Source of the DNA: Natronosporangium sp035305625
GTDB taxonomy: Bacteria; Actinomycetota; Actinomycetes; Mycobacteriales; Micromonosporaceae
NCBI GenBank assembly: GCA_963809545.1
Contig: CAWEKD010000005.1
Span: 682,001-746,000, forward strand
DNA length: 64,000 bases
Direction of reading: 5' to 3'
Positions within the stretch are counted from its first letter, which is position 1. Each line of letters begins with the position of its first letter. The translations under genes and the position numbers were made by a program. The notes beneath the pieces were generated by a model. That model worked only from the letters and a program-made list of their open reading frames with translations. It was not told where the DNA came from and did not search any database. Positions 27,503 to 36,800 of the stretch are shown here, in pieces.

Positions 27503-28689
27503 GCTGCCACCTCGCAATCGTTGCGGATGACCCGTCCGGCCTGCATCACGAACCGGATGCGCCGCAGGGCGGACAGGTCGGAGGTCGGGTCGTGGTCGGT
27601 GGCGATCAGATCGGCGATGAACCCGGGTTCCACCTGGCCGATCTGGTCAGCCAGTCCGACCAGTCGGGCCGCGTGCAGGGTGCCGGCCTGCAGCGCCGCC
27701 AGCGGGGACAGTCCCGCGTCGGTGAGGAACTCCATCTCCCGGACCGCGACCACGGTGTCCTCGATCGGCTCACCAGGCGGGTAGTCGGTGCCGGCCACCA
27801 ACGTCACCCCGGCCTCGACCGCCCGTCGGATGCTGGCCAGGTGCATCGGTCCTACCTCGAGCGCCCGCGCGATCTGCCACTTGGTGAAGTGGTGATCTGC
27901 CATCCACTCTGGACACCGGGTGACGCAGAGCGTGGGAGTCAGGAACACCTTGCGGCGGGCCATCTCCTGGGCGGTTTCCTCGTCCAGGTCATATGCGTGT
28001 TCGAAGGACCGAACGCCGGCGGTGAGCGCTTCCCGGATCGCCGACGCCGATCCGGCGTGCGCCACCACGTAGGTGGCGTGCTCCTCCGCGGCCCGGACCA
28101 CCGCGCGCATCTCCTCCAAGGTCATTTGCGCGCCCAGCGTCTCTCCCTGCGAGGCGATGCCGCCGGTAATGAAGATCTTGATGTGGTCGGCGCCGGCGGC
28201 CAGCTCCTCCCGAGCCGCTCGAAGGAACCCGTCGTAACCGTCGGCGTACGCGGTGGCCATCCCGTGACCATGTCCACCAGTGGTGGAGATGGCGCGCCCA
28301 GCCCCGAGAATCCGCGGCGCCTCCACCCACCCCTGCGCGGCCGCCGTCCGGATCAGCAGGTCAGCCCGGTTCTGTTCGTGGACGCATCGGATGGTGGTGA
28401 CCCCGGCGTAGAGCGCGTCTCGCGCCCGGGACAGCGCCCGCAGCGCGGTCAGACCGGGCGACTCTGTCGGGTCGGTGGCGCTGAACGGGTAGACCACCGA
28501 CAGGTGGGTGTGCACCGAGATGAGGCCGGGCAGCAGGTACCGGCCACCCAGATCGATGGCGTCGGCATCCGGTGTGACATTACTCTCGGTGATCTGGCTG
28601 ATCCGTCCGTCAGTCACCTGGACCGACACGCCACGCCGGATGGATCCGTCGCGGACGTCCACCAGATTGCAGTTCTTTAGCCAGGTCAC
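27499..28689 (-). CDS. Amidohydrolase, M38 prolidase-like
   Basis: Cytosolic binuclear-metal hydrolase, 396 residues. Metal ligands: SVHTHL (HxH) near residue 60, the lysine expected to be carboxylated in HIKIFITGG near 170, YVVAHAGSASAIREAL and FEHAYDLDEE (His ligands), and AGTDYPPGEP (Asp). The TTGGHGHGMA and GV(R/K)SFEHA pattern matches the group containing bacterial Xaa-Pro/Xaa-Arg prolidases and imidazolonepropionase-like enzymes. Hydrolysis of a prolyl-type peptide bond is a reasonable inference. Start GTG 28689 overlaps the previous stop. Confidence 0.88.
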   Translation of the reverse strand: MTWLKNCNLVDVRDGSIRRGVSVQVTDGRISQITESNVTPDADAIDLGGRYLLPGLISVHTHLSVVYPFSATDPTESPGLTALRALSRARDALYAGVTTIRCVHEQNRADLLIRTAAAQGWVEAPRILGAGRAISTTGGHGHGMATAYADGYDGFLRAAREELAAGADHIKIFITGGIASQGETLGAQMTLEEMRAVVRAAEEHATYVVAHAGSASAIREALTAGVRSFEHAYDLDEETAQEMARRKVFLTPTLCVTRCPEWMADHHFTKWQIARALEVGPMHLASIRRAVEAGVTLVAGTDYPPGEPIEDTVVAVREMEFLTDAGLSPLAALQAGTLHAARLVGLADQIGQVEPGFIADLIATDHDPTSDLSALRRIRFVMQAGRVIRNDCEVAA

Positions 28690-29939
28690 AGCCGTTTTCC
28701 TTCCGGTTGGGAAGCGCGTTGCCGGGGTGGTGGGAGAGCGCGTCGACGGGGGGATGTGTCCGATTCGCTGGGGTTGGTCCGATCGTTGCTGTGGCTATCA
28801 AGTAGTAGCCGATCGGGTTCGAGGCCAGTCAATTCCACGCGGGGTGATTCACCCGACACCAGGCGGCTCAAGGTCTCACCCCACAACGGTGCGAGCGTGA
28901 ACGCGTAGGTGCCGCCGGCGACGAAGAACCCGGGCGCTCCCGGCACCTCACCGATCACCGGCATCTCGTCCGGCGTAGCCGCCAGCGGGCCCGCCCACAT
29001 CCGCAGCAGCCGCAGCCGGCGCAGGAACGGTAGGACCCGGCCGGCCAGGGCGAGGTTGCCCGCGGCGCTGCCGACACTGGCGGTGCTGCGGCCGGACAGA
29101 TCCATCCGCAGCGCCGGCCATCCGCCCCCGATGAGGAGGTTGCCAGCGCTCACCTGCTTGACCGACAGCCCGTCCCCGATGTGCTGTACCAGATGCCGCA
29201 TCACCGGCGGCACCCGTACGGTGACGTGCATCTGGATCGCCACGGGGCTCATGCGCAGCCGGATGCCCGCCAGCCGGGCGACTTCGGCGATCCACGGTCC
29301 GGCCACGTTGATGACCGCGGCGGTGTCGTAACTCTCCCCGCCCGCGGTCACCCGCCAGCCGCGGCGCAGCGCGGTCAGCGCAGTGACCGGGGCGTACCCC
29401 CGCAGAGTCACCCCGGACCGGATGGCGGAGGCCAGGAACGCCGGGGTGACCTTCAGGGGATTCGCGTAGCCGTCTAGTTCGCACCACGTGGCGCCGACCA
29501 CGGTCTCCGACAGCAGGGGGAGCGCTGCCCGGGCAGCGTCCCCGGTGAGCAGCTCCGTGGGCAGACCCGCCTGGTCTTCCATCGCCTGCTTGTCCCGCAG
29601 GTAGGCATACTGCTCCGGCGTCTCGGCGATCATGAAACCGCCGTGTCGCCGCAGCTCCACCGAGGTCTCCAGATCCGCCTCGACCGTCTCCCACATCTGG
29701 CTTGCGGCCAGCTGCAGCGGCAGGAACCGGCGGTTGTCCGCGGGCACCTCCTGCCCCGGCCGGGCGGGGTGGATCGCTTGGATGTGCAGGTTGCCGGCGG
29801 TGGTGCCGGATCCCTCCCGGTTGGGGGCACCCCGCTCCAGCACCACCACCCGTAGCCCCGCCCGCCCCAGGTAGTGGGCGGCCGCCGCGCCGAGGATGCC
29901 GGCGCCGATCACCACCACGTCAGCGGTCTGCCGGCTCAT
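28686..29939 (-). CDS. DadA-like FAD-dependent oxidoreductase, catalytic subunit
   Basis: 417 residues from ATG 29939. N-terminal FAD fold: VVVIGAGILGAAAAHYLGRA, followed by VVLERG and SGTTAGNLHIQAIHP. The C-terminal substrate-domain motif is AGPLAATPDEMPVIGEVPG with GFFVAGGTYAFTLAP. The architecture matches the beta-type (HcnC/OoxB/D-hydroxyproline dehydrogenase) subunit of three-component amine or imino-acid dehydrogenases, completed here by the next two upstream genes. It overlaps each neighbour by 4 bases. The C-terminal roughly 40 residues are Arg/Ser/Pro-rich and look dispensable. Confidence 0.9.
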   Translation of the reverse strand: MSRQTADVVVIGAGILGAAAAHYLGRAGLRVVVLERGAPNREGSGTTAGNLHIQAIHPARPGQEVPADNRRFLPLQLAASQMWETVEADLETSVELRRHGGFMIAETPEQYAYLRDKQAMEDQAGLPTELLTGDAARAALPLLSETVVGATWCELDGYANPLKVTPAFLASAIRSGVTLRGYAPVTALTALRRGWRVTAGGESYDTAAVINVAGPWIAEVARLAGIRLRMSPVAIQMHVTVRVPPVMRHLVQHIGDGLSVKQVSAGNLLIGGGWPALRMDLSGRSTASVGSAAGNLALAGRVLPFLRRLRLLRMWAGPLAATPDEMPVIGEVPGAPGFFVAGGTYAFTLAPLWGETLSRLVSGESPRVELTGLEPDRLLLDSHSNDRTNPSESDTSPRRRALPPPRQRASQPEGKRL

Positions 29940-31318
29940 ACCTCCACCTCCGGCACAGGTGGCTGCCCCCAGAGCGCGCTGACCGTGGTGGCGGGTACCG
30001 GCCGTACGGGAATGCGTGGGGAGAACGTCTCCACCGGGGCGTGTGGGTTGACCGTGCGTACCAGGCAGGACACCGCGGTGCCGCACTCGCGGCCCTGGCA
30101 CAGCCCCATGCCAGCCCGGCTCAGCCCCTTGGTGGCGTTGAGCCCGTTGCCGGCGAAGCTGGCCGCAGCCCTGATCTCACCGGCGGTGACCTGCTCGCAC
30201 CGGCACACCTCGGTCCCGTCCGGCACCCCCGCCACCAGGTGGAGCGGCAGGGGGTAGAGCACCTCGGTGAGCGCGGCGAACGCGGCCAGCCGGCGGAGTC
30301 GGGCGGTCACCCGGCGCCGCCGAGCCGCCGACACCGGCCGACCCGCCCGCTGCGCGATGTCCAGCGCCGCGGCCTCCCCGCGCGTCCGGGCCATGTGGAC
30401 CCCGGCGACTCCAGCCGCCTCACCCACCACGTACACGTCCGGGCGGCTGCTTCGCCCCCACTCGTCCACCACCGGGCGTATGTCACCGGTGGCGGGATCC
30501 GGCTGGACGGCGCAGCCCAGCAGCCCCGCCAACTCGCTGCTCGGCCGGAACCCGAACCCGACGGCGAGGGCGTCGACCTCCAGCGTGCGGGAGTGGCGAC
30601 CTGCGAGGGTCACCCGCTGCACCCGGTCTACCCCGTCGGCGGCCTGGACGTACGTGCCCTGCCAGACCGGCACCCGGTGCCGGGCCAGGGTGAGCAGGTA
30701 GCCGGCGAGCTCCCGGAGCCGGGCAGGGTGGCGGGCGGCCCTGGCGGCGACCCCCGGTCGGGGCAGGTACGGCCGGTTCGCCTCCACCACGGCCACCACC
30801 TGCGCCCCCACCTCCACCAGGGCACAGGCGACCGGCAACAGGAACGGTCCCGAGCCGGCCAGGAGCACCCGCTGTCCGATCGGGACGCGGTCCATGGTGG
30901 CGAGATGGAGCGCGAACCCGGCGGTGGTGACGCCGGGGAGGTGCCATCCGGGGAACGGCAACACGCGCTCGTACGCCCCGGTAGCCAGCACTATGTAGGA
31001 AGCGGACAGTCGACGGGGCACGCCGTCTGCGCCAGTCACCAGCAGGGTGGTGCCGTCATCGTCCACTCCCCAGACCAGGTGACCGGTCAGGCAGACCGTG
31101 CCGGCCTGGTGGGCCGCGGCGATCAACCGGGTGCCTTCGGCGCGGTAGTCCCCGTGCCGAGCCACCAGCGCGGGGTGCCGGCGCTTGAAGTACTGCCCGC
31201 CGAGCTGCTCGTGTTCGTCGACGATCGCCACCCGCAGGCCCGCTTCCGCGGCGGTCAAGGCGGCGGAGAGCCCGGCCGGTCCGCCGCCGACCACCAGGAC
31301 GTCGTACCGATCAGTCAT
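29936..31318 (-). CDS. HcnB-like NAD(P)/FAD oxidoreductase with C-terminal [2Fe-2S] domain
   Basis: 460 residues from ATG 31318. Two dinucleotide folds: LVVGGGPAGLSAALTAAEAG at the N-terminus and VLLAGSGPFLLPVACALVEV in the middle, with VYVVGEAAGVAGVHMARTRG for FAD. A BFD-like iron-sulfur domain lies near 370-430: VCRCEQVTAGEIRAA then GMGLCQGRECG. This is the alpha subunit of HcnABC / opine oxidase / D-hydroxyproline dehydrogenase systems, carrying electrons between FAD centres. Overlaps the small iron-sulfur gene by 8 bases and the DadA-like gene by 4. Confidence 0.93.
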   Translation of the reverse strand: MTDRYDVLVVGGGPAGLSAALTAAEAGLRVAIVDEHEQLGGQYFKRRHPALVARHGDYRAEGTRLIAAAHQAGTVCLTGHLVWGVDDDGTTLLVTGADGVPRRLSASYIVLATGAYERVLPFPGWHLPGVTTAGFALHLATMDRVPIGQRVLLAGSGPFLLPVACALVEVGAQVVAVVEANRPYLPRPGVAARAARHPARLRELAGYLLTLARHRVPVWQGTYVQAADGVDRVQRVTLAGRHSRTLEVDALAVGFGFRPSSELAGLLGCAVQPDPATGDIRPVVDEWGRSSRPDVYVVGEAAGVAGVHMARTRGEAAALDIAQRAGRPVSAARRRRVTARLRRLAAFAALTEVLYPLPLHLVAGVPDGTEVCRCEQVTAGEIRAAASFAGNGLNATKGLSRAGMGLCQGRECGTAVSCLVRTVNPHAPVETFSPRIPVRPVPATTVSALWGQPPVPEVEV

Positions 31319-31601
31319 GGCCACCACCCGGGGTATCCGGCCCGGTGGCAGACGCCCTCGGCGTGGTCTGGATCTGGATGCCTTCGCGGACCACGGTGAG
31401 GCAGGCCCGGACCTCCGGACGCCCGTCCACGGTCAGCTCGCACTCGAAGCAGACCCCCATGCCGCAGAAAGGGCCGCGTGGCTGATTGGAGACCGCGTGC
31501 CGCCGGAAGGCCCACTGCCCGGTGCTCACCAGCGCCGCGGCGACCGTGATGCCCTCCGGCACCTGGACCGGACGACCGTCGATCTGGATCGTGACGGTCA
31601 T
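31311..31601 (-). CDS. (2Fe-2S)-binding small subunit (HcnA-like)
   Basis: 96 residues from ATG 31601, overlapping the DapA-like stop by 4 bases. A plant-ferredoxin-like fold with the cluster motif CGMGVCFECELTVDGRPEVR-AC, that is C-x4-C-x2-C and a distal Cys. It is the gamma/A subunit of the three-part dehydrogenase encoded by the next two genes. No other ferredoxin appears in the operon, so it probably passes electrons on within the complex. Confidence 0.92.
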   Translation of the reverse strand: MTVTIQIDGRPVQVPEGITVAAALVSTGQWAFRRHAVSNQPRGPFCGMGVCFECELTVDGRPEVRACLTVVREGIQIQTTPRASATGPDTPGGGHD

Positions 31602-32545
31602 TGCTCCTCCGCGAGGGCGGCCACCAGCCCGGTTTCGGTGACCACGGCCCGGATGGCGGCGAGCGCGTCCGGATCGGTCAGTGGCAACAACGGTGGGCGA
31701 ACCGTGCCGCCGGGCTGGCCGAGCACCCCCATGACCGCCTTCAGTTGGGCAGTGGGGGAGGCGAACTTCGCGCTGTAGTCCGGGTTGACCAGCCGGGAGG
31801 CGAGGGCGGCGTAGCGGTCGGCCCACTGCTGTGCCCGCTCCCAGTCACCGGCGAAGACCGCCTCGTAGCAGGGAACGGCGAATGGCGCACCGACTCCGCC
31901 ACCGTCGATGTTGCCATCGCCCCCCAGGCCGCGCAGGATCGCCAGGCCTCGCCGGTGCAGGAAGCTGCCGAACACCCGTACCCGGTCGGCCACCGCCTCG
32001 ACCGTGTTGACCATCCGCAGCCAGTCCCCGGTGGAGTCTTTGATCGCCACCACGTTCGGCAGGTCGGCCAGCCGGGACATCAGGTCGGGGTGGGCGGCCA
32101 GGTCTACCGCCACGCCCCGCGGCCAGTTGTAGACCATGAACGGCAGGTCGGTCGCGGAGGACAGTTCCGCGTAGTACGCGACGATCTCGTCAGGGGAGGG
32201 ATGGGCATACGGCGGTGGAGTGCTGAGCACTCCGTCGGCCCCGATCTGAGCGGCGTGTCGGGCGAGTTCGGCCGCCTCCCGGGCGGTGTAGCACGTTACC
32301 CCGATCACCACCGGGATGGCGCCCGCAACCTCCTCGACGGCGATCTCGGCCACCCGGCGGCGCTCATCGCCAGTCTGGCTGAACCACTCTCCCGTGGTGC
32401 CGTTGATCAGGACGCCGTGCACCCCTTGCCGGACATACAACCGGAGCAGCGCCCGCAGCGCTGTCTCGTCGAGTGCGCCCTCGGTGGTGAATGGAGTGGG
32501 CGCGGCGGGCCAGTACCCCCGCCAGGTCACGTCGTTACGATCCAT
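31598..32545 (-). CDS. DapA-superfamily (DHDPS/NAL) lyase or deaminase
   Basis: First gene of the 14-gene operon, 315 residues from ATG 32545. TIM-barrel aldolase family: NGTTGEWFSQTGDERR near residue 50, VLSTPPPYAHP, FMVYNWPRG (catalytic Tyr) and VVAIKDSTGDW with the Schiff-base Lys near 165. The residue pattern after YNWP differs from true dihydrodipicolinate synthase, so lysine synthesis is unlikely. Family members beside three-subunit dehydrogenases include 1-pyrroline-4-hydroxy-2-carboxylate deaminase of hydroxyproline breakdown. This assignment is inference. Confidence 0.88.
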   Translation of the reverse strand: MDRNDVTWRGYWPAAPTPFTTEGALDETALRALLRLYVRQGVHGVLINGTTGEWFSQTGDERRRVAEIAVEEVAGAIPVVIGVTCYTAREAAELARHAAQIGADGVLSTPPPYAHPSPDEIVAYYAELSSATDLPFMVYNWPRGVAVDLAAHPDLMSRLADLPNVVAIKDSTGDWLRMVNTVEAVADRVRVFGSFLHRRGLAILRGLGGDGNIDGGGVGAPFAVPCYEAVFAGDWERAQQWADRYAALASRLVNPDYSAKFASPTAQLKAVMGVLGQPGGTVRPPLLPLTDPDALAAIRAVVTETGLVAALAEEQ

Positions 32546-32559
32546 CGCTAGCCCATTTC

Positions 32560-32605
32560 TGAGATCGATTGCATGCATCTTCAAAGTAACTCGGGCGGAT
32601 GTCAA
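32560..32605 (-). promoter_or_regulatory. Promoter and LacI-type operator of the catabolic operon
   Basis: On the minus strand, TTGACA (32600-32605, perfect -35) is followed after 17 bases by GAAGAT (32577-32582, imperfect -10). The plus-strand 14-mer TGAGATCGATTGCA (32560-32573) is a pseudo-palindrome around a central CG, the form used by LacI-family regulators. It falls at the expected transcription start, so binding would block initiation. The regulator is divergent, 102 bases from the -35. Confidence 0.65.
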
Positions 32606-32707
32606 CCCCTGAAGTACGGGTTACTGCCGGGGGATTTGCCCCTGGGCGGGAGGGTGTGGGAATATCGATGGGATCGTTCCTGGAGGAGTTCATGCAATGA
32701 GGGCCTC

Positions 32708-33721
32708 ATGGCGGTGACGCTCAACGACGTGGCTGCGGCAGCCGCCGTGTCCCGCAGTACCGCGTCCCGGGCACTCAGCGGATCACCGCTGATCTCAGAG
32801 GAGACCCGGCGTAAGGTCGAGGCGGCCGCCGAGCGGCTCGGTTACCGCCCCAACCGCGCCGCCAGTGCCCTGCGCACCCGGCAGTCCCGGCTGATAGGCC
32901 TGGTGCTCAACAACCTGATCAACGCCTCGTTCCACACCATCGCCGAGGTGGTGCAGCGGCGTGCCGCTGCGGAGGGTTACCAGGTCCTGCTGTGCATCAC
33001 CGACGCTGATCCGCGTCGAGAGGCGGCGTTCCTGCGCACCTTGCAGGACCATTCGGTGGACGGAGTGATCCTGATCGGCTCCGGCCGCAACGTCACCCTG
33101 GTCAACCGCATGATCCAGGACGGCACGGCGGTGGTGAACCTGATCCGGGCGTCGCAGGAGAGTGCGGCCCCGTCGGTGCTGGCCGCCGACCGGGACGGGG
33201 CGTACGAGGCCACCCGGTACCTGTTGGAGTTAGGCCATGTCCGGATCGGTTTCATCGGCGGCCCACCGAGTACCAACTCCGGTCGGGAGCGGTTCACCGG
33301 CTACCAGGATGCGTTGCGAGAGCAAGGAATCTCCGTCGACGAGAAGCTCGTGGTGCAGGGTCCGTTCGAGCCGGCATTCGGGCGGGACGCCGTCAACCAG
33401 CTGCTCGATACGGTCCCGGACCTGACCGCACTGTTCGCCGCCAACCACGAGTCGGTGTTCGGGATTCTGCCGACGCTGGTCGAGCGGGGGATTCGGATTC
33501 CGGCCGACCTGTCTCTGGTGTGCTACGAAGACATCCCGTGGCTACGGTGGTGGCGCCCGCCGATCACTGTGGTCGACAACGGCGCCCCCGAACTCGCGGA
33601 ACTCGCGGTCGACCTGCTGCTGCAGCAGATGGGGCGGGACGGTGGTGCCGGGGGTGGCGGTCGCACGTACCGCGTGGGTGCCCAGCTGGTCCGCCGCGGT
33701 TCCTGTCGACCGCTGCGCTGA
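32708..33721 (+). CDS. LacI-family transcriptional regulator
   Basis: 337 residues from ATG 32708 (GAGGG ribosome site). Helix-turn-helix and hinge: VTLNDVAAAAAVSRSTASRA through NRAASALRTRQSRLIGLVL. A periplasmic-binding-like sensor domain follows: DGVILIGSGRNVTLV, LLELGHVRIGFIGGP, DLSLVCYEDIPWLRWWRPP. It is divergently transcribed from the dapA-to-opp operon, so it is the likely local repressor. The ligand, probably a substrate or intermediate, is unknown. An upstream frame extends to 32573, but its extra residues have no family similarity. Confidence 0.93.
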   Translation: MAVTLNDVAAAAAVSRSTASRALSGSPLISEETRRKVEAAAERLGYRPNRAASALRTRQSRLIGLVLNNLINASFHTIAEVVQRRAAAEGYQVLLCITDADPRREAAFLRTLQDHSVDGVILIGSGRNVTLVNRMIQDGTAVVNLIRASQESAAPSVLAADRDGAYEATRYLLELGHVRIGFIGGPPSTNSGRERFTGYQDALREQGISVDEKLVVQGPFEPAFGRDAVNQLLDTVPDLTALFAANHESVFGILPTLVERGIRIPADLSLVCYEDIPWLRWWRPPITVVDNGAPELAELAVDLLLQQMGRDGGAGGGGRTYRVGAQLVRRGSCRPLR

Positions 33722-33746
33722 GCTCTGTCGACCACTCAGGAAAGTG

Positions 33747-33779
33747 GCGGGGGCCGGCCCCACCGGAGCCGGCCCCCGC
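33747..33779. terminator. Hairpin terminator, copy 2 of a repeated element
   Basis: GCGGGGGCCGGC / GCCGGCCCCCGC is a perfect 12-bp stem with loop CCCACCGGA, located between the convergent lacI and subtilase genes. It is suited to bidirectional termination. The sequence through the trailing CGCGTCAG closely matches the element at 15763-15799. Confidence 0.75.
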
Positions 33780-33807
33780 GTCAGCAGTACTGACTCAGCT
33801 CAGCCGG

Positions 33808-36800
33808 TCAGAACCAGCCGAACTTCAGCTCGACCTCCACGTCCGAGCTGACCACCGTGGTGCCCGGCACGATGTCGCTCTGCATCGTGCTGGTGAGGGT
33901 GCCGCTGCCGGGCAGGAGCCCGCTCACCTCCACCGTGTAGGTGTAGGAGCCGCCCGGCACCGGCTCGGAGTTGGTGACCGCCAGGTCTTCGGTCGGGAAG
34001 ACGTTCATCCCGAGCGAGTCACCGGCCGAACCGTTGATGTTCTCCGCGCCCACCACGGTCGGCCACGGCGAGGTCGGCAGGTTGTCCGGGTCGTAGGCGA
34101 AGGTGATGTCCTCCACCCCGTTGATCCCGATCCAGACCTGGAAGACCTGCTCGTTGTTGACCGTGCCCCACGGGTTCATCTGCCACTCGACCACGATCCA
34201 GGAGTTCACCCCGTCGGTCAGGGAGACCGCCCGGATACCGGTCGACGTGCTGCCGTCCAGGTCGGTCCAGAACGGCGCCAGGATGTTGTTCGGCAGCGCC
34301 GGGTCAGGGATGCCCGGTGGCTCGAACTCGATGTCCTGGCCGGTGGCGCCCCCGAGCACGATGTAGCCGTTGGAGGTCACCCCGATCTGGTTGTACGGCT
34401 GGGAGCCGTACACGAACGTGGGCACGTCGAAGTTCACCGCGTCCTCGTCCCCGAGGGCGATCGGGTTGGTGAACAGCGACAGTGGTAGCCACTCACCGGC
34501 CGGGTTACTGCCGGGGGACAGCGACGGGATGGTGGGCTCCGCCGCGGCCAGCACCACGTCCTTGACCCCCACCTGGAACGGGTTCTTCACAGTGGCGTTG
34601 TCCGCACCGGTGACCATCAGCGGCAGCATGGTGGTCGTGGTGAGGTCCACTGTGGCGTCCACGAACGCGTGGTTGGTCGCGGTCACCGTGCAGGTGGTGG
34701 TGCCGAACCAGGGGATCTCCGACTGGTCACAGTGGCTGACCAGCGACACGTCCCCCTGCCGCGGCACGAACGCGACCGGCAGGTGCTGAGTCGGCAGCGA
34801 CGAGTTCCGCGGCACCAGGTTGATCTGGCCGAACATCTGCTGCTCGTCAGCGTTGGAGCGGATGGTGATCCGCAGTTCCCGGCTCTTGCCGGCCGGCACG
34901 GTGAACTTCTTCGGCGACACCGTGATCTGGCTGCCCTCCGGCGCCTCCACCTCGACGGTGTAGGTCTGCGGCCGGTTGGTCACGTTGGTGACGGTCCGGG
35001 TGGTGACCAGGTAACCCGGCATGGTGGGCGCGTTGATCGACGGCAGGTTCAGGTGCACCGCCGTGACCTCGCTGGCGCCTAGCGCCACCATGTTCTCCGG
35101 GGTCTCGTCCAGGGTCAGCCCGGCCGAGCCGGCCACGGTCAGGTCCACCCGGCCGCTGCCGTAGTCGAACGGGTCAGCCGGAGTGGTCAGGTCCTCCTTG
35201 ACCACGTCCTGGATGGCGGTGGTCATCAGCGCGGACTTGATCTGACCGGGGGTCCAGTCCGGGTGCAGCGCCATCAGCAACAGCGCCGATCCCGCGATGT
35301 GCGGGGCCGACATGGAGGTCCCGCCGATGGCCTGGAAGTACTCGCCCTCCGGACCGCCGCCGGCCTCCGGGTCCCCCATGATCGGGGTGTTACCGGCCAG
35401 GATCTGCACCCCGGGCGCGGTGATGTCCGGCTTCAGACCGAGCCCACCCGGGCCGCGGGAGGAGAACGACGCCATCGCGTCGCCCTGGCCCTGCCCCTTG
35501 CCGGCGTCGGTGAAGTTGGCCACCACACCGGTGTGGCTGTCCATGAAGGCCACAAAGTCGGTGCCGTCGGCCAGGTGCACCGTCGGCAGCCAGTGGTTGT
35601 CAGCGGCGGTGTCCTGCAGGTTCGGGTTGAACAGGATCATGCCCGCGGCGCCACCCTGCAGCACGTTGTAGCCCTTGGCCACCCGAGCGTTCTGCCCCCG
35701 TTCGCAGGCGACGATCACGCCCTCGAAGATGCCGGCCGGAGCCGGGTTGAGGCACAGTGGATCGTTGTACGGCGCCTCCGCGGCCATCACCACCGGCAGC
35801 GGGCCGGCTCCGCCGGTCACCGAGGTGCCGACGAACTCGACCGTGTCGCCGTTGTCGGCGGTCAGGGTCAGGGTGCTGAGGAACGCGCGGTTCTGCGTGG
35901 AGGCGGCGACGGTGGTCACCCACGGGGAGACGTGGTTGACCGTGGCCGCCCCGGGGCCGTCGTTGCCCGCCGAAGCGGCCACGAACACCCCGGCCGCGTA
36001 CGCGTCCAGGAACGCCAGCTCCACCGGGTCGGTGAACGGGCTGTTGCCCCCGGAGATGGAGAAGTTGATGACGTCCACGCCATCCTCCACCGCCTGGGCC
36101 ACCGCCTGCGCCATGTCCGAGGAGAAGCAACCCTCCGGGCCACACACCCGGTACATGATCACCCAGGCGCCGGGCGCCACCCCCTGGACCGGGCCGTGGT
36201 CGGCGCCCATCACCGGGGCGGACGCCAGCACGTTACCGGCCGCGGTGCCCGCGGTGTGGGTGCCGTGGCCGTTGTCGTCCCGAGCGGTGCCGGGGAACTG
36301 CTCGTCCCCCACCTGGTCGTGGTAGGTGTCGAGGAAGACCCGGCCACCGACCAGCTTGTTCTGGCACTCGAACGGGTCGTACTCGGGCGTGAGCGGGTTG
36401 TCGCCGTAGTCGCACGGGATCTCCGGTCCGGGCCACGGGTCCAGGTTGCCCAGGTCGGCAAAGGACGGATGCTCCGGCCAGATACCGGTGTCGAGCACCC
36501 CGATGGTGGTGCCCTTACCGGCGTTGGAGTTACCACCCAGCACCGGGTAGAGGTGGTCAGCGCCGATGAACTCGATGCTGGAGTCGGTCAACGGTGCCCG
36601 CAGCTCGTCGGCCTGCACCGCCACGACACCGTCCAGCTCCAGCAGGTCGTCGATCCGGTTGGCGGGCAGGGTCAGCGCCACTCCACCGTAGACGGTGCGC
36701 AGGGTGTGGTTGATCTCTGCTTCCGGGATCGCCTCCTGCAGCTGGAGCGCGAAGTCGCGTTCCTGCGTCTTCAGGTACGACTCGTACCGGCGTTCCGCCG

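Noticed and set aside
29936..31601. Hydrogen cyanide synthase (HcnABC) as the identity of the three-subunit oxidoreductase
   Set aside because: Subunit architecture fits, but the surrounding lyase, hydantoinase, peptidase and importer genes point to catabolism, and homologous systems include opine oxidase and D-hydroxyproline dehydrogenase.
31598..32545. Dihydrodipicolinate synthase for lysine biosynthesis
   Set aside because: Active-site context after the catalytic Tyr (YNWPRG) departs from DapA, and the gene heads a catabolic operon next to a LacI regulator.
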